Source: Glycocaulis albus (GTDB taxonomy: Bacteria; Pseudomonadota; Alphaproteobacteria; Caulobacterales; Maricaulaceae). Taken from it: a stretch of 64,000 nucleotides of DNA. Shown here piece after piece: positions 26,278 through 35,244 of the stretch. The stretch is taken from contig NZ_BMFS01000005.1 in NCBI RefSeq assembly GCF_014639075.1, positions 1-64,000 of the forward strand, read 5' to 3'. How positions within the stretch are numbered: position 1 is the stretch's first letter; each line of letters begins with the position of its first letter. Below the pieces are notes generated by a model. The model ran no database searches, was not told the DNA's origin, and saw nothing but the letters and a program-made list of their open reading frames with translations. A program made the position numbers and the translations under genes.

Positions 26278-27959
26278 GGCGCTCCGCCCTCTTGCAGCTC
26301 AGCAATCTCGAACACCTCGTCGGCAATCGCGCGCACGGCCGGGCTGTGGGTAGCGATGAGGATTGTCCGCCCATTTTTGTTGGAGAGAAGCGCTTCGAGA
26401 AAGCGCGCCTCGGCCTCGCCATCAAGATGGGCGGTGGGCTCGTCCATGAGGACAAGTTTCATGTCACGGGCCAGCGCCCGCGCGAGAGCTACCCGCTGTA
26501 TCTGCCCGCCAGACAAACCAAATCCGCGTTCGCCAAGGGGTGTGTCGAGACCGTCCGACAGGTGGATAAGGAAGTCGGCGACGCCGGCCTCTGCCACCGC
26601 GCGCTCAATCATCTCTGCCGGGATAGTCTCGTCATGCAGGGTGATATTATCCCGCAAGCTGCCATGAAACAGGCGCGGGTTCTGGCCAATCCAGCCTGCG
26701 CGCCCGGCGAGCGGGGCGTCCATCGGTTCGCCGTCTATCCGCACCTCGCCGGAGGATAGAGGCGCAAAACCCATCAGGATTTTGAGGAGTGTGGACTTGC
26801 CCGAACCCGACGGTCCCCACAAAACGCTCAATCTTCCCGCCTGAATGGAAAGCGTGATGGGATTCAATGCCTTGCGGTCATTTTCGTAAGTGCACGAGAC
26901 GCGAGAGAGGTCCAGAGAGGGTGAGGTATGAAAGGGGGCGAATGTTACCCTCGAAAGCCCTAATTCCGGGTATTCCAGCAGGGGTTTTATAGTACCGGCG
27001 GCGGCTTCGGCGTCGGCGCGGTCGTGATAGGCGGCGGATAAACGCCGCAGCGGCATGTAAAATTCCGGTGCCAGGATAAGGACGAACAGCCCCTCACGCA
27101 GGGTGACAGTTTCGCCCGCATCGAAGGGTAGCTCCCCCAGAAGCGAGAAGCCGACATAGACCGCAATGGCCGCGACCGAGAGGGCGGCGAAAAATTCCAG
27201 AATGGCGGAGGAGAGGAAGGCAAGCCGGAGCACTTTCATCGTGCGCTGGCGGAAATCCTCCGATGCCGCGGCCAGCCCCTCGCGCTCGCGCGGCGCGGCG
27301 TTGAACGCGTTCAGGAGTGCCAGTGATTGCAAGCGGTCATTAAAGCGCCCGGCGAGGCGGGCGAGCACCGCGATCTGGTCCTTGCTGGCTGCCGCCGCCG
27401 CGCCGCCGACAATCGCCATGAAAAGCGGCAGCAAGGGCGCGGTGATGATGAAGAGCGTGCCCACCACCCAGCTCTGGGTGAAGGCAGCAGCAACCATCAG
27501 GATAGGCGCGCCCGCGATCACCGGCATGAGCGGGCGGTAGCGCCCGAAATACCCTTCCAGCTTCTCCACCGCGTCGGTGAGGGCCGAGCCTGCTGCGCCG
27601 GTCTCCAGCCGCTCGGTGAAGGCGGGGCCCTTGGCGGCGAGCGCGTGGGCCGCCTCGCGCCGGACATGGGCCTTCACCCGCGCGGCGGCCTCAAAGCCTG
27701 CGCGCGTCTCCAGCGCCTGCGCCCCCGCGCGGAAAGCAGCAAACAGGGCGGCGATGAGGGCGGGCGCGAGGAAGGCCTCGCCATTGACGAGGCCCGCAAT
27801 CGCGCTGGCGGCAAAGCCGGCAAAGCCGATGAAGAGCGCGTATTGCGCAATCCCGCACACGCTCGCCAGCATTGACGGCCCGCGCCCGGCCTTCCCCCAT
27901 GCGGAGAGAAGGCCGCCCAGCGCACGCCGGGCTTCTGAAGTGAGGGCAGGATTGCTCAT
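26274..27959 (-). CDS. cydD: Thiol reductant ABC exporter subunit CydD
   Basis: 561 residues. The exporter domain includes the CydD-typical stretch around residues 245-300 (EFFAALSVAAIAVYVGFSLLG, then LAPEFYMPLRRLSAAYHDRA). The ATPase domain has Walker A GPSGSGKST, signature LSGGQIQRVA and Walker B LVLMDEPTAHLD. It pairs with CydC in exporting low-molecular-weight thiols. The gene is read away from cydA, so cydDC and cydABX form divergent operons flanking a 1.1-kb spacer. The upstream region shows no clean ribosome site, so the start codon is moderately sure. Confidence 0.92.
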   Translation of the reverse strand: MSNPALTSEARRALGGLLSAWGKAGRGPSMLASVCGIAQYALFIGFAGFAASAIAGLVNGEAFLAPALIAALFAAFRAGAQALETRAGFEAAARVKAHVRREAAHALAAKGPAFTERLETGAAGSALTDAVEKLEGYFGRYRPLMPVIAGAPILMVAAAFTQSWVVGTLFIITAPLLPLFMAIVGGAAAAASKDQIAVLARLAGRFNDRLQSLALLNAFNAAPREREGLAAASEDFRQRTMKVLRLAFLSSAILEFFAALSVAAIAVYVGFSLLGELPFDAGETVTLREGLFVLILAPEFYMPLRRLSAAYHDRADAEAAAGTIKPLLEYPELGLSRVTFAPFHTSPSLDLSRVSCTYENDRKALNPITLSIQAGRLSVLWGPSGSGKSTLLKILMGFAPLSSGEVRIDGEPMDAPLAGRAGWIGQNPRLFHGSLRDNITLHDETIPAEMIERAVAEAGVADFLIHLSDGLDTPLGERGFGLSGGQIQRVALARALARDMKLVLMDEPTAHLDGEAEARFLEALLSNKNGRTILIATHSPAVRAIADEVFEIAELQEGGAP

Positions 27960-28379
27960 GGCCGCCGTTAATCACGCATATCGCTCAGCAGCGCCCTGCG
28001 GCGCAGCGTCTCAGGGGGCTTTGTCTAGCGAAGCGGGCGCGAATTGCCAGTGGGGGGAGTGGGGGAGGTGGGGGGTTATAGCGGGCCGTCGCCCTCTGGC
28101 CGGAGCTGTCATCCGTCTCCCTTTTCCTGCATATCGTATTAACACAGCGGCACGGACGCGCGAAGCGCGGGAATGGTTGGGCAGGCGGGGCGGGAGGGGC
28201 AGTGGGGTAGGTGGGGCCGTATGGCAGGAGGGCAGTAGGGCAGGTGAGCAGGAGGGGCAGGAGGCGGGAAAGCGAAAAGTGTGGATCGCGGCTTCTCCGG
28301 CTTCACGGGGACAGGCGGGGCCGAGACCCAAATTGGAGAGGTTGGTGCCAAACCTGGCAGAGCTATCGAACCCGCAAGA

Positions 28380-28458
28380 CAACCGGGTCCCCGGCCCCCG
28401 AGCCGGGGTCCATCTTCTGCTCCACGCGCTTTGCGCCACTCCTCATTCCAGAAGCGGC
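28380..28458 (+). repeat. Dispersed intergenic repeat, copy 1
   Basis: Starts with CAACCGGGT, continues into a near-palindrome built on CCCCGGC...GCCGGGGTCCA, and 64 bp later reaches CATTCCAGAAGCGG. The copy at 28763 has the same two conserved blocks at exactly the same 64-bp spacing, with a diverged middle. The left block folds into a hairpin (about 28385-28411). Repeats with the same style of words (CCCCGAGCCGGGGTCC, CATTCCAG, ATTCCGGG) are scattered in many alphaproteobacterial intergenic regions. Confidence 0.75.
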
Positions 28459-28527
28459 CTGCAAGGCCGCCGGAGCCTATGCGAGGCGCGAAGCCCGGAC
28501 GGGCTGAACATCAAAATAAAGAGCTGG

Positions 28528-28557
28528 ATTCCGGGTGTCGCTGTGCTCCCCCGGAAT
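28528..28557. repeat. Inverted repeat of the dispersed-repeat family
   Basis: ATTCCGGG (28528-28535) and CCCGGAAT (28550-28557) form a perfect 8-bp stem with a 14-nt loop. This CGTCATTCCGGG/CCCGGAATCC motif is a typical end piece of alphaproteobacterial intergenic repeats. It may be part of copy 1 or of a copy in the opposite direction that includes 28620-28707. Confidence 0.65.
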
Positions 28558-28683
28558 GACGATGGGGAGGGGGCTTCGCGTGGGCATCTCTGCTGTTCCC
28601 TCCCCGCGTTTTCACGGCGAATGCCGGGGTCCAGAGCAGAAGAAGACTAGGCACCGGCTCATCCCGGTGAAACGAAGTGTATG

Positions 28684-28707
28684 GGTCCCGGCTCGGGGGG
28701 CGGGACC
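28684..28707. repeat. Inverted repeat related to the dispersed repeat, opposite orientation
   Basis: GGTCCCG (28684-28690) and CGGGACC (28701-28707) surround GCTCGGGGGG. Read on the minus strand, the words CCCCCCGAGCC and GGGACCC are the same as in copies 1 and 2, so this seems to be an inverted copy lying between them. Confidence 0.55.
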
Positions 28708-28762
28708 GCGGTTTCTAAGGTCCGGCGATTCCGCGGCGGCGCAGATCGAAGCGCATTACTCT

Positions 28763-28841
28763 CAACCGGGTTTCCGGCCCCCGAGCCGGGGTCCAATTTT
28801 CTCTCCGCAGAGCCCGTTCCCCTCGTCATTCCAGAAGCGGC
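28763..28841 (+). repeat. Dispersed intergenic repeat, copy 2
   Basis: Matches copy 1 at the left block (CAACCGGGT..CCGGCCCCCGAGCCGGGG, two differences) and at CATTCCAGAAGCGG, again 64 bp apart. The right end continues into a short inverted repeat AGCGGC..GTAGCCGCT. It is 204 bp upstream of the cydA start. Confidence 0.75.
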
Positions 28842-29044
28842 GTAGCCGCTATCTGGAACCCAGTATTTTTTTTGTTCCGCAACGCATTCCCGCCTGCGCG
28901 TCTGCCCCCCTGCGGCACCGCGCCCCTGCGTCAGAATGCGCGCTATCCAAAGAAATCCGCACAAGGCATAGGGATAAAAGTCCGCAAATCGGCTATGGGT
29001 ATTTCCCGTAGAGGTTTGCATCTATCGCTGCGGGGAGTTTTTCC

Positions 29045-30640
29045 ATGATCGACATGGAAGTTGCCGATCTATCGCGCTGGCAGTTCGCGCTGACAGCCAT
29101 GTACCATTTCCTGTTCGTGCCCTTGACGCTCGGCCTCGCCTTCATGCTCGCCATCATGGAGAGCGTCTATGTGATGACCGGCCGTCAGGTCTGGAAGGAC
29201 ATGACGAAATTCTGGGGCGCGCTGTTCGGCATCAATTTCGCGCTCGGCGTCTCCACCGGCATCACGATGGAGTTCCAGTTCGGCATGAACTGGTCCTACT
29301 ACTCCCACTATGTGGGCGATGTGTTCGGCGCGCCGCTGGCGATCGAGGGCCTGATGGCCTTCTTCCTCGAAGCGACACTTGTGGGCCTGTTCTTCTTCGG
29401 CTGGGACCGGATGAGCAAGCAGGCCCACCTCGCGGTGACCTGGTTCATGGCGCTCGGCACCAATCTCTCCGCGCTGTGGATCCTCATCGCCAATGGCTGG
29501 ATGCAGAACCCGGTGGGGTCGCAGTTCAATCCCGAAACCATGCGCATGGAAGTCACCGACTTCATGGCGGTCCTGTTCAATCCGGTGGCGCAGGCCAAAT
29601 TCGTGCACACGGTGGCGGCCGGCTATGTCACCGGCGCGCTGTTCGTGCTGGCGATCTCGGCCTGGTTCCTGCTGCAGCGCCGCCATCGCGGCTTTGCCAA
29701 GCGCTCGATGACGGTCGCAGCCGCCTTCGGCCTGATGGGTTCGCTCTCGGTCGTGGTGCTGGGCGATGAGAGCGGTTATGCGCTCACCCATAACCAGCGT
29801 ATGAAGCTCGCCGCGCTCGAAGCGATGTGGGAGACGCATGAAGCGCCTGCCCCGCTCACGCTTGTCGGCTTCCCCGACGTGGAAAACCAGACCACGCACT
29901 TTGCCGTTGATGTGCCCTGGGTGCTGGGCCTCATCGCCACGCGCTCGCTCGATTCCGAGGTGGAGGGCATATTGCCGCTGGTCGCAATTGCCGAGACGCG
30001 CGTGGAGAACGGCATCCTGGCCTATGACGCGCTGCAGCGCCTGCGGGCAGACGAGACGGACACCGAGGCGCGCGCGCAATTCGAGGAAACCAAGTTCGAC
30101 CTTGGCTATGCCCTCCTTCTTACCCGCTATATCGCCGATCCGCGCGAGGCGACGCCCGACCAGATCCGTCAGGCCGCCTTCGATACGATACCCGACGTGC
30201 CGGTCATGTTCTGGTCCTTCCGCTTCATGGCGGGGATCGGCTTCTACATGATACTGCTCTTCGGCACGGCCTTTGTGCTGTGCACGCTGCGCCGCCATGA
30301 GACACGCTGGTTCCTGTGGGTGGCGCTCATCTCGCTGCCCCTGCCCTGGGTCGCGGCGGAGCTGGGATGGCTGCTGGCCGAATATGGCCGCCAGCCCTGG
30401 ATCATCGAGGGCATGCTGCCGACCTTCATGGGCGTCTCCAGCCTCAACGCGACGCAGATATGGATGACGATTGCCGGCTTCACCGCCCTTTATGGCGCGC
30501 TGGCCGTGATCGAGGTCATGCTGATGCTGCACTTCATCCGCAAGGGTCCGTATGCGGGCAAGGGCGGTGATGCGGCGCGGCGCCCCACCCACAAGCCGGC
30601 TGCCAGTGACGGCGGCATGGCCCCTGTTCCTGCCGAGTAG
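29045..30640 (+). CDS. cydA: Cytochrome bd ubiquinol oxidase subunit I
   Basis: 531 residues. Heme ligands are visible: His21 (AMYHFLF) for b595, His188 (KFVHTVAAG) and Met395 (FRFMAGIGF) for b558. The quinol-binding Q-loop is of the long type: the C-terminal part (GFPDVENQTTHFAVDVPW...GILAYDALQRLRADET) aligns with the E. coli CydA insertion. It oxidises quinol and reduces oxygen with high affinity in the inner membrane. GGGGAG lies seven bases before the ATG. It is the first gene of cydABX, whose genes are spaced by 12 and 20 bp. Confidence 0.97.
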   Translation: MIDMEVADLSRWQFALTAMYHFLFVPLTLGLAFMLAIMESVYVMTGRQVWKDMTKFWGALFGINFALGVSTGITMEFQFGMNWSYYSHYVGDVFGAPLAIEGLMAFFLEATLVGLFFFGWDRMSKQAHLAVTWFMALGTNLSALWILIANGWMQNPVGSQFNPETMRMEVTDFMAVLFNPVAQAKFVHTVAAGYVTGALFVLAISAWFLLQRRHRGFAKRSMTVAAAFGLMGSLSVVVLGDESGYALTHNQRMKLAALEAMWETHEAPAPLTLVGFPDVENQTTHFAVDVPWVLGLIATRSLDSEVEGILPLVAIAETRVENGILAYDALQRLRADETDTEARAQFEETKFDLGYALLLTRYIADPREATPDQIRQAAFDTIPDVPVMFWSFRFMAGIGFYMILLFGTAFVLCTLRRHETRWFLWVALISLPLPWVAAELGWLLAEYGRQPWIIEGMLPTFMGVSSLNATQIWMTIAGFTALYGALAVIEVMLMLHFIRKGPYAGKGGDAARRPTHKPAASDGGMAPVPAE

Positions 30641-30652
30641 GAGAGCTGCAAG

Positions 30653-31801
30653 ATGGAAATCCCGATTTCATATGAAACCTTGCGCGTCCTCTGGTGGGGA
30701 TTGCTGGGTGTCCTGCTGATCGGCTTTGCCGCGACGGACGGATTTGATTTTGGCGTGGCGGGCCTGTTGCCCTTCGTGGCGAAGACAGACGCCGAACGGC
30801 GTGTCGCCATCAACACGGTCGGCCCGACCTGGGAAGGCAATCAGGTCTGGTTCATCCTGGGTGGCGGGGCGATCTTTGCCGCCTGGCCGATGGTCTATGC
30901 GGTCTCGTTCTCCGGGCTTTATCTGGCGATGTTCGTGCTGCTGGCTGCGCTGATATTGCGCCCTGTCGGCTTCAAATACCGCTCCAAGCGGGAAGACAAG
31001 CGCTGGCGGGCGATGTGGGACTGGGCGCTGTTTACCGGCGGGTTCGTGCCTGCCCTCCTCTTCGGTGTGGCGGTAGGCAATGTGCTGGTGGGTGTGCCCT
31101 TCCGGCTGGACGAAAACTTGCGCGCCTTCTGGGAAGGCTCCTTCTTCGACCTTCTGAACCCGTTCGCGATCCTGTGCGGGCTGTTGTCGGTCACCATGAT
31201 GGGCCTGCATGGCGCGGCCTGGCTGTCGATGAAGGCCGAATACGGACCCGTTCGCGACCGCGCACGCACGCTTGCCCCGGTTTTTGCGATTGCCTCGATC
31301 GTGCTGTTTGCCGGTGGCGGGCTGGCCATGGCCTACGGGCCTTATGGCTTTGCGCAAGTGGGCGAGGTGGACCCGGCGGGCCCGTCCAACCCCTTGCGCA
31401 CCGAAACGGTGGCGGCGGCGGGCGCGTGGCTCGCCAATTATGCCTCCCATCCCTGGATGATACTGGCGCCCGTTCTGGGCTTTGGCGGGGCGTTTGCGGC
31501 GCTTATCGGACTGAGGCTCAATTCGGAGAGCATCACCTTTATCGGTTCCAAGCTTTCAACCTTCGGGATCATTTCGACGGCGGGGCTGTCCATGTTCCCC
31601 TTCATCCTGCCTTCGAGCCTTGATCCCAATTCCAGCCTGACGGTGTGGAACAGCTCTTCAAGCCAGCTCACACTGTTCATCATGCTGATCGTGACAGCGA
31701 TCTTCCTGCCCATCATTCTCGCCTACACGGCCTGGGCCTTCAAGGTGATGTGGGGGCGGGTGACGACCGAGGACGTGACCAGCGGCGGCGACTATTACTA
31801 G
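30653..31801 (+). CDS. cydB: Cytochrome bd ubiquinol oxidase subunit II
   Basis: 382 residues with the nine-helix pattern of CydB. Conserved stretches include ATDGFDFGVAGLLPF, GPTWEGNQVWFILGGGAIFAAWP and, at the end, FPFILPSS and LAYTAWAFKVMWGRVT. It supports the heme-bearing CydA and is required for oxidase stability. A GGAGAG site precedes the ATG, 12 bp after cydA ends. cydX follows. Confidence 0.97.
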   Translation: MEIPISYETLRVLWWGLLGVLLIGFAATDGFDFGVAGLLPFVAKTDAERRVAINTVGPTWEGNQVWFILGGGAIFAAWPMVYAVSFSGLYLAMFVLLAALILRPVGFKYRSKREDKRWRAMWDWALFTGGFVPALLFGVAVGNVLVGVPFRLDENLRAFWEGSFFDLLNPFAILCGLLSVTMMGLHGAAWLSMKAEYGPVRDRARTLAPVFAIASIVLFAGGGLAMAYGPYGFAQVGEVDPAGPSNPLRTETVAAAGAWLANYASHPWMILAPVLGFGGAFAALIGLRLNSESITFIGSKLSTFGIISTAGLSMFPFILPSSLDPNSSLTVWNSSSSQLTLFIMLIVTAIFLPIILAYTAWAFKVMWGRVTTEDVTSGGDYY

Positions 31802-31821
31802 CACCTCAGGAGTCGACAGAT

Positions 31822-31953
31822 ATGTGGTATTTCGCATGGATTCTGGGCATCGGCCTCGCCTGCTCCTTCGCCATCCTCAACGCCATGTGGCACGAGATGT
31901 CGCTGGGTGATGAGGGCGATCGCGGCTCCAGCGAGGAAGCGGCGCGCTGGTAA
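31822..31953 (+). CDS. cydX: Cytochrome bd accessory subunit CydX
   Basis: 43 residues, one membrane helix: MWYFAWILGIGLACSFAILNAMW then a short acidic tail. The MWYF-WILG start is the signature of the CydX/YbgT family, small subunits that stabilise the oxidase hemes. CAGGAG lies nine bases before the ATG and the cydB stop is 20 bp upstream, so it belongs to the operon. It is in a different frame from the out-of-phase longer frame that covers its codons, and is easily missed in automatic annotation. Confidence 0.92.
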   Translation: MWYFAWILGIGLACSFAILNAMWHEMSLGDEGDRGSSEEAARW

Positions 31954-32095
31954 CGCAGGTCGTCTGATAGATTCCTCTCCGGGTGCCTGCGAGGGTGCGC
32001 GCGCCAGCCTCACGGCTGACCGATGTCTCGAACCGGGCGCTGGCGGCGCGGGATTTAGGCCGGGATCGCGCAGGATCAGGTTTCCGGCGGAAAAA

Positions 32096-33556
32096 TTATT
32101 GCGCCGGTTCGCCCTCTTCTGCGTCTCCCGCTTCGGGACGCGCGCGGAAATCCATGTCGCTATCGGCCAGGAACCAGGTGAACATGGCCCAGGCCGCGAC
32201 ATTCTGGGCCATTTCCTCGGGCACGATCTTGTCGAACGTGTCATTGGGGGTGTGGTGAAACTCGAAATAATCCGTCCCGTCCTGGTCCAGGCGCGCCATG
32301 GGCACACCCATCGCCGCCAGCGGGATCATGTCCGGCCCGCCGCCAGATGAATTGCCGCCGCGCTCGATGCCCAGGAAGGCGAGTTCGCCCTGCATGGCGT
32401 CAAAGAAGCCCACCGCATGTTCGCCCACCCCTGACGACAGACGCCAGACATTGCGCGCGCCGAAGTCGGATTCCGATCCGATGACATGCTGGTCCACCGT
32501 GCCGTCCGCCATGCGGGCGCGGGCGTAGGCGCGCGCACCGACCAGCCCCACCTCCTCGGCGCCGAACAGCACCACGCGGATGGTCCGGCGCGGGCGCACG
32601 CCTGCCTCCATGATCAGCCTGGCCGCGGCGGTGACGATGCCTACGCCCGCCCCGTCGTCCAGCGCGCCGGTGCCGTTATCCCAGCTGTCGAGATGGGCGC
32701 CGATGATGACGATTTCCTCAGGCGCCTCGGCGCCCACGATTTCGGCGATGACATTGCCGCTGGTCACCTCGCCGCGCCAGCCGGCATGGGTGCGCAGCGC
32801 CACGCGTATCGTCTCGCCCATGGCGTGGATGCGCTCGATCTGGTCAGCGTCCGGCGCCGAGACCGCGAGCGCAGGAATGCCGGGAAGACGCTGGGCAGGA
32901 AAGCTCATCATGCCCGTATGGGCGAAGCGGTGCGAGGACGTGCCCACCGACCGGATCAGCAGGCCCGCCGCGCCGCGGTTTTCCGCCTCTACCCAGCCAA
33001 GGGTGCGCTTGCGATTGGCCCAGCCATAGCCCTCGCCGGTGCGCGCGGCGGTCATGCGGTCATTGACGAAGACCAGCTTGCCCTCCAGCGCATCGTCCGC
33101 GCCGTCAAATTCCAGCAGGTCATCAAAGCTGTCAAAGAACACGATCTCCGCTTCCAGCCCATCCTCGGGCGTGGCCGCTGCACCGCCCAGAGAGGTGGCG
33201 TAGAGCTCCTGCGGGAAGGGATGGGTGATCGCCACTTCCTCGAAGATGGAATAGCCGCGCGTCCATAAATCCATCGGGAAGTTCTCGACCCGGACATTTT
33301 CAAAGCCCAGCTCATTGAACATCTCCACAGCCCAGTCGCGCGCACGCGCCTCTTGCGGTGTGCCCGCCAGGCGCGGCCCGATTTCAGTGGTCAGCGATTC
33401 GGTCAGCCGGTAGGCCAGATCACTCTCCAGCCCCGTCTCGGCAAGGGCGCGAGCATGGACGCGGGCCTCTTCAGGCAATTCGGCCGCCCGGACAGGGCCG
33501 GTCTGGACAGGGATCGACAGGAATGCGGCCGCAGCCGCCGCTAGCGCCAGGCGCAT
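32096..33556 (-). CDS. Secreted M28-family aminopeptidase/carboxypeptidase with PA domain
   Basis: 486 residues. A signal peptide (MRLALAAAAAAFLSIPVQTGPVRAAE) is followed by a protease-associated region (about 120-230). A co-catalytic zinc peptidase domain follows, with GAHLDSWDNGTGALDDGAGV, LFGAEEVGLVGARAY, and a C-terminal Zn ligand region FEFHHTPNDTFDKI. It releases amino acids from peptides outside the cytoplasm. The start at 33556 follows GGGAGATC; a longer frame extending 79 codons upstream has an unlikely Arg-rich translation. It lies 233 bp downstream of the BLUF gene on the same strand. Confidence 0.93.
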   Translation of the reverse strand: MRLALAAAAAAFLSIPVQTGPVRAAELPEEARVHARALAETGLESDLAYRLTESLTTEIGPRLAGTPQEARARDWAVEMFNELGFENVRVENFPMDLWTRGYSIFEEVAITHPFPQELYATSLGGAAATPEDGLEAEIVFFDSFDDLLEFDGADDALEGKLVFVNDRMTAARTGEGYGWANRKRTLGWVEAENRGAAGLLIRSVGTSSHRFAHTGMMSFPAQRLPGIPALAVSAPDADQIERIHAMGETIRVALRTHAGWRGEVTSGNVIAEIVGAEAPEEIVIIGAHLDSWDNGTGALDDGAGVGIVTAAARLIMEAGVRPRRTIRVVLFGAEEVGLVGARAYARARMADGTVDQHVIGSESDFGARNVWRLSSGVGEHAVGFFDAMQGELAFLGIERGGNSSGGGPDMIPLAAMGVPMARLDQDGTDYFEFHHTPNDTFDKIVPEEMAQNVAAWAMFTWFLADSDMDFRARPEAGDAEEGEPAQ

Positions 33557-33789
33557 GACAGGATCTCCCAGATTTTTCGCCCGACATTCCCCAAGCGGCC
33601 TGCCGTCTGACGCCATGCTCGCCCAATCTTGCCAGTCGAACAAGTTTTGTTCGCCCTGAGCGGTGTCTGTGGCCGCGCAAACGCCGGAAGTTGGGCGAAG
33701 CGGGCCGTGAAGCCGCAGAATCCTGGCGCGGCAGCGACGTTTTTCAGCGTGGCGGACGGACCTGTCCTGCCGCTTCCGTCCAGTTTGCG

Positions 33790-34233
33790 TCACGCTCTAT
33801 CGGCGTTCAGGGTTTCGCGCCGCGCGATCAGCCCGGTTTCCCGGATGCGCCGTGCCCGCTCCACCAGGCCGTCTGCGGTGATGTGGTCATAATCCACCTC
33901 ACGGGCCTCCGGGGCGGGCAGGGAATCTTCCCGTAGCACCGCGACCGACCAGTCGGAAAAGCAGCGCTGGTCCACCTCGCCGCAGAACACGATCTGCAGA
34001 CCCCTGTGCGCTGCATCGCGGGCAATCCGCCGGAAAGTGGTGGAAACCGCCTGCCTTGAGCCCTCCAGCACCTGCAGGAAGCGGTCACCGTCAACCGCCA
34101 GCACACCGGTCAGCCCTTCAGGCGGGTTATTGCGCAACCCGGCCGACAATATGCGGCCCATCTCGTCGGACACGCTGCCCGATCCGGACATGAAATCAGC
34201 AAGGCTGTGATAGACGAGACGGGTCAGGAACAT
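33790..34233 (-). CDS. BLUF-domain blue-light photoreceptor
   Basis: 147 residues. The BLUF domain spans about 1-100: FLTRLVYHS with the key Tyr8, RNNPPEGLTGVLAVDGDRF with Asn35/36, and FLQVLEG with the key Gln54, the Tyr/Asn/Gln set used in flavin photochemistry. The C-terminal 45 residues are charged and may contact a partner. It is a stand-alone sensor without an EAL or cyclase domain, so it must act through another protein. An XRE-type regulator lies 150 bp upstream on the same strand, which makes that regulator a candidate partner. AAGGACAG precedes the chosen ATG. Confidence 0.9.
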   Translation of the reverse strand: MFLTRLVYHSLADFMSGSGSVSDEMGRILSAGLRNNPPEGLTGVLAVDGDRFLQVLEGSRQAVSTTFRRIARDAAHRGLQIVFCGEVDQRCFSDWSVAVLREDSLPAPEAREVDYDHITADGLVERARRIRETGLIARRETLNADRA

Positions 34234-34383
34234 GGGGCTCTGTCCTTGAAAAGGGCCTCTATCGTGTCCCTGGCGGAATGCATCAGGGAGCATTCAATCG
34301 TGCGGGTGTTCGCCTGATACCGAAGCATAAATAAATTCATGTGGTTGATTGGCTTTCCAGGGGCATTTCCTACGCCTGGCGGT

Positions 34384-35019
34384 TCAGAAACCGTGCACGA
34401 TTTCCGGCCCGCCATTCCGGGCCAGAAACGCCTTGTACCCGGCAGCGCTCATGGCCGCGGTTGCCGAATGGACCAGCCATTCAGTGCCGGTGAACACCGG
34501 CGTTTGTACGGAATGAAAACTGCGCATCTCGCCGTCCACCGGCGCCCGCCAGACCACCTCCATACAGGCGATTTCGCCGTCGAACGCCCCGCAGGCCAGC
34601 ACTTGCCGGACAATGTTGGATACAGCCTGACCCAGCGGATCGGCGGTTTGCATATCCGGCAAATAGGCGTCAAACGGCGGCCCGGCATGGCGGTAGCGTG
34701 AACTGGCCTCGATCACGCTGACCGCACCGTCCCTGTAGGCCAGCAAGGCCACCGCATGTGGCGAATGGCGCACAATGGCGCATAGCTGGTCCACCAGGGG
34801 CCGGTGCACCGGATTGTGCAGCAGCGCGCGCAAACGTGAGATGATATCGGGCGAAGGCTCGACAACCCCGTTTTCCAGCCGCGAGATATAGGACTGGCTG
34901 ACCCTTAGCCGGCTCGCCGCATCGTCCTGCTTCATATTGCTGCGCAGCCGCAAGGCCCGCAGCGCTGGTCCCCACCTGCCAGGTGTCCCCTCACACCCGG
35001 TCCCATTCTCCTGCGTCAA
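34384..35019 (-). CDS. XRE-type HTH regulator with a C-terminal sensory-like domain
   Basis: 211 residues. The XRE helix-turn-helix spans about 16-72 (ALRALRLRSNMKQDDAASRLRVSQSYISRLENG). The C-terminal 130 residues (AVSVIEASSRYRHAGPPFDAYLPDMQTADPLGQAV..., ending WLVHSATAAMSAAGYKAFLA) look like a small ligand-binding or PAS-like domain, unidentified. The start is probably the TTG at 35017-35019, because GGGGAG is seven bases upstream and the first HTH helix begins at residue 16. It is divergent from the acyl-CoA synthetase, with inverted repeats between them, and is followed by the BLUF gene. Confidence 0.75.
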   Translation of the reverse strand: MTQENGTGCEGTPGRWGPALRALRLRSNMKQDDAASRLRVSQSYISRLENGVVEPSPDIISRLRALLHNPVHRPLVDQLCAIVRHSPHAVALLAYRDGAVSVIEASSRYRHAGPPFDAYLPDMQTADPLGQAVSNIVRQVLACGAFDGEIACMEVVWRAPVDGEMRSFHSVQTPVFTGTEWLVHSATAAMSAAGYKAFLARNGGPEIVHGF

Positions 35020-35105
35020 CCATATACTCCCCGTCTAATTTCCCCTCCGAAACTACGGATTAACGCGCTCTGACATGGATGCATGCATGTTTTTATGTCG
35101 TTGCA

Positions 35106-35152
35106 GTACGTAACGGATGCGTACCGTGCTGCACATACTGTGCTTTGCAGCA
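35106..35152. promoter_or_regulatory. Two nested inverted repeats between the XRE regulator and the acyl-CoA synthetase
   Basis: GTACG (35106-35110) with CGTAC (35120-35124), and TGCTGCA (35127-35133) with TGCAGCA (35146-35152), spacers 9 and 12. They lie in the 225-bp divergent region. They may be operators for the adjacent regulator, but no characterised fatty-acid operator matches. Confidence 0.4.
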
Positions 35153-35244
35153 TTGTAGGCATGGCGTTGTCTTGACCCGCCCCCCGCGGCAATTACTGTC
35201 GCGGGTCCGCCCGGAAAGAGGCGGTCAGCGGGAGGTCAGACGAG

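Larger units (their letters stand above)
27960..29044. other. Gene-free divergent region between cydD and cydA
   Basis: 1085 bp without a believable gene. The part next to cydD (about 28045-28300) is unusually rich in G runs on the plus strand (GTGGGGGGAGTGGGGGAGGTGGGGGG-like blocks, repeated again near 28190-28270). The part next to cydA holds copies of a dispersed intergenic repeat (28380-28458 and 28763-28841) and two further hairpins. Promoters of both cyd operons must lie here. I saw no FNR-type TTGAT-N4-ATCAA site. Open frames across it have low-complexity Pro/Arg/Ser translations and no ribosome sites. Confidence 0.8.

Noticed and set aside
27577-28650. Open frames over the cydD start and the repeat region, on both strands
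   Set aside because: Their translations are Pro/Arg/Ser-rich, cross repeats and G-runs, and lack ribosome sites.
27960-29044. FNR or FixK-type operator for the cyd operons
   Set aside because: I looked for TTGAT-N4-ATCAA and found no convincing match on either side.
34224-34340. Possible 38-codon leader peptide before the BLUF gene (MNLFMLRYQ..., ends 10 bp into the BLUF start)
   Set aside because: The overlap would allow translational coupling, but no ribosome site precedes its ATG and no family is recognised, so it is not listed as a gene.
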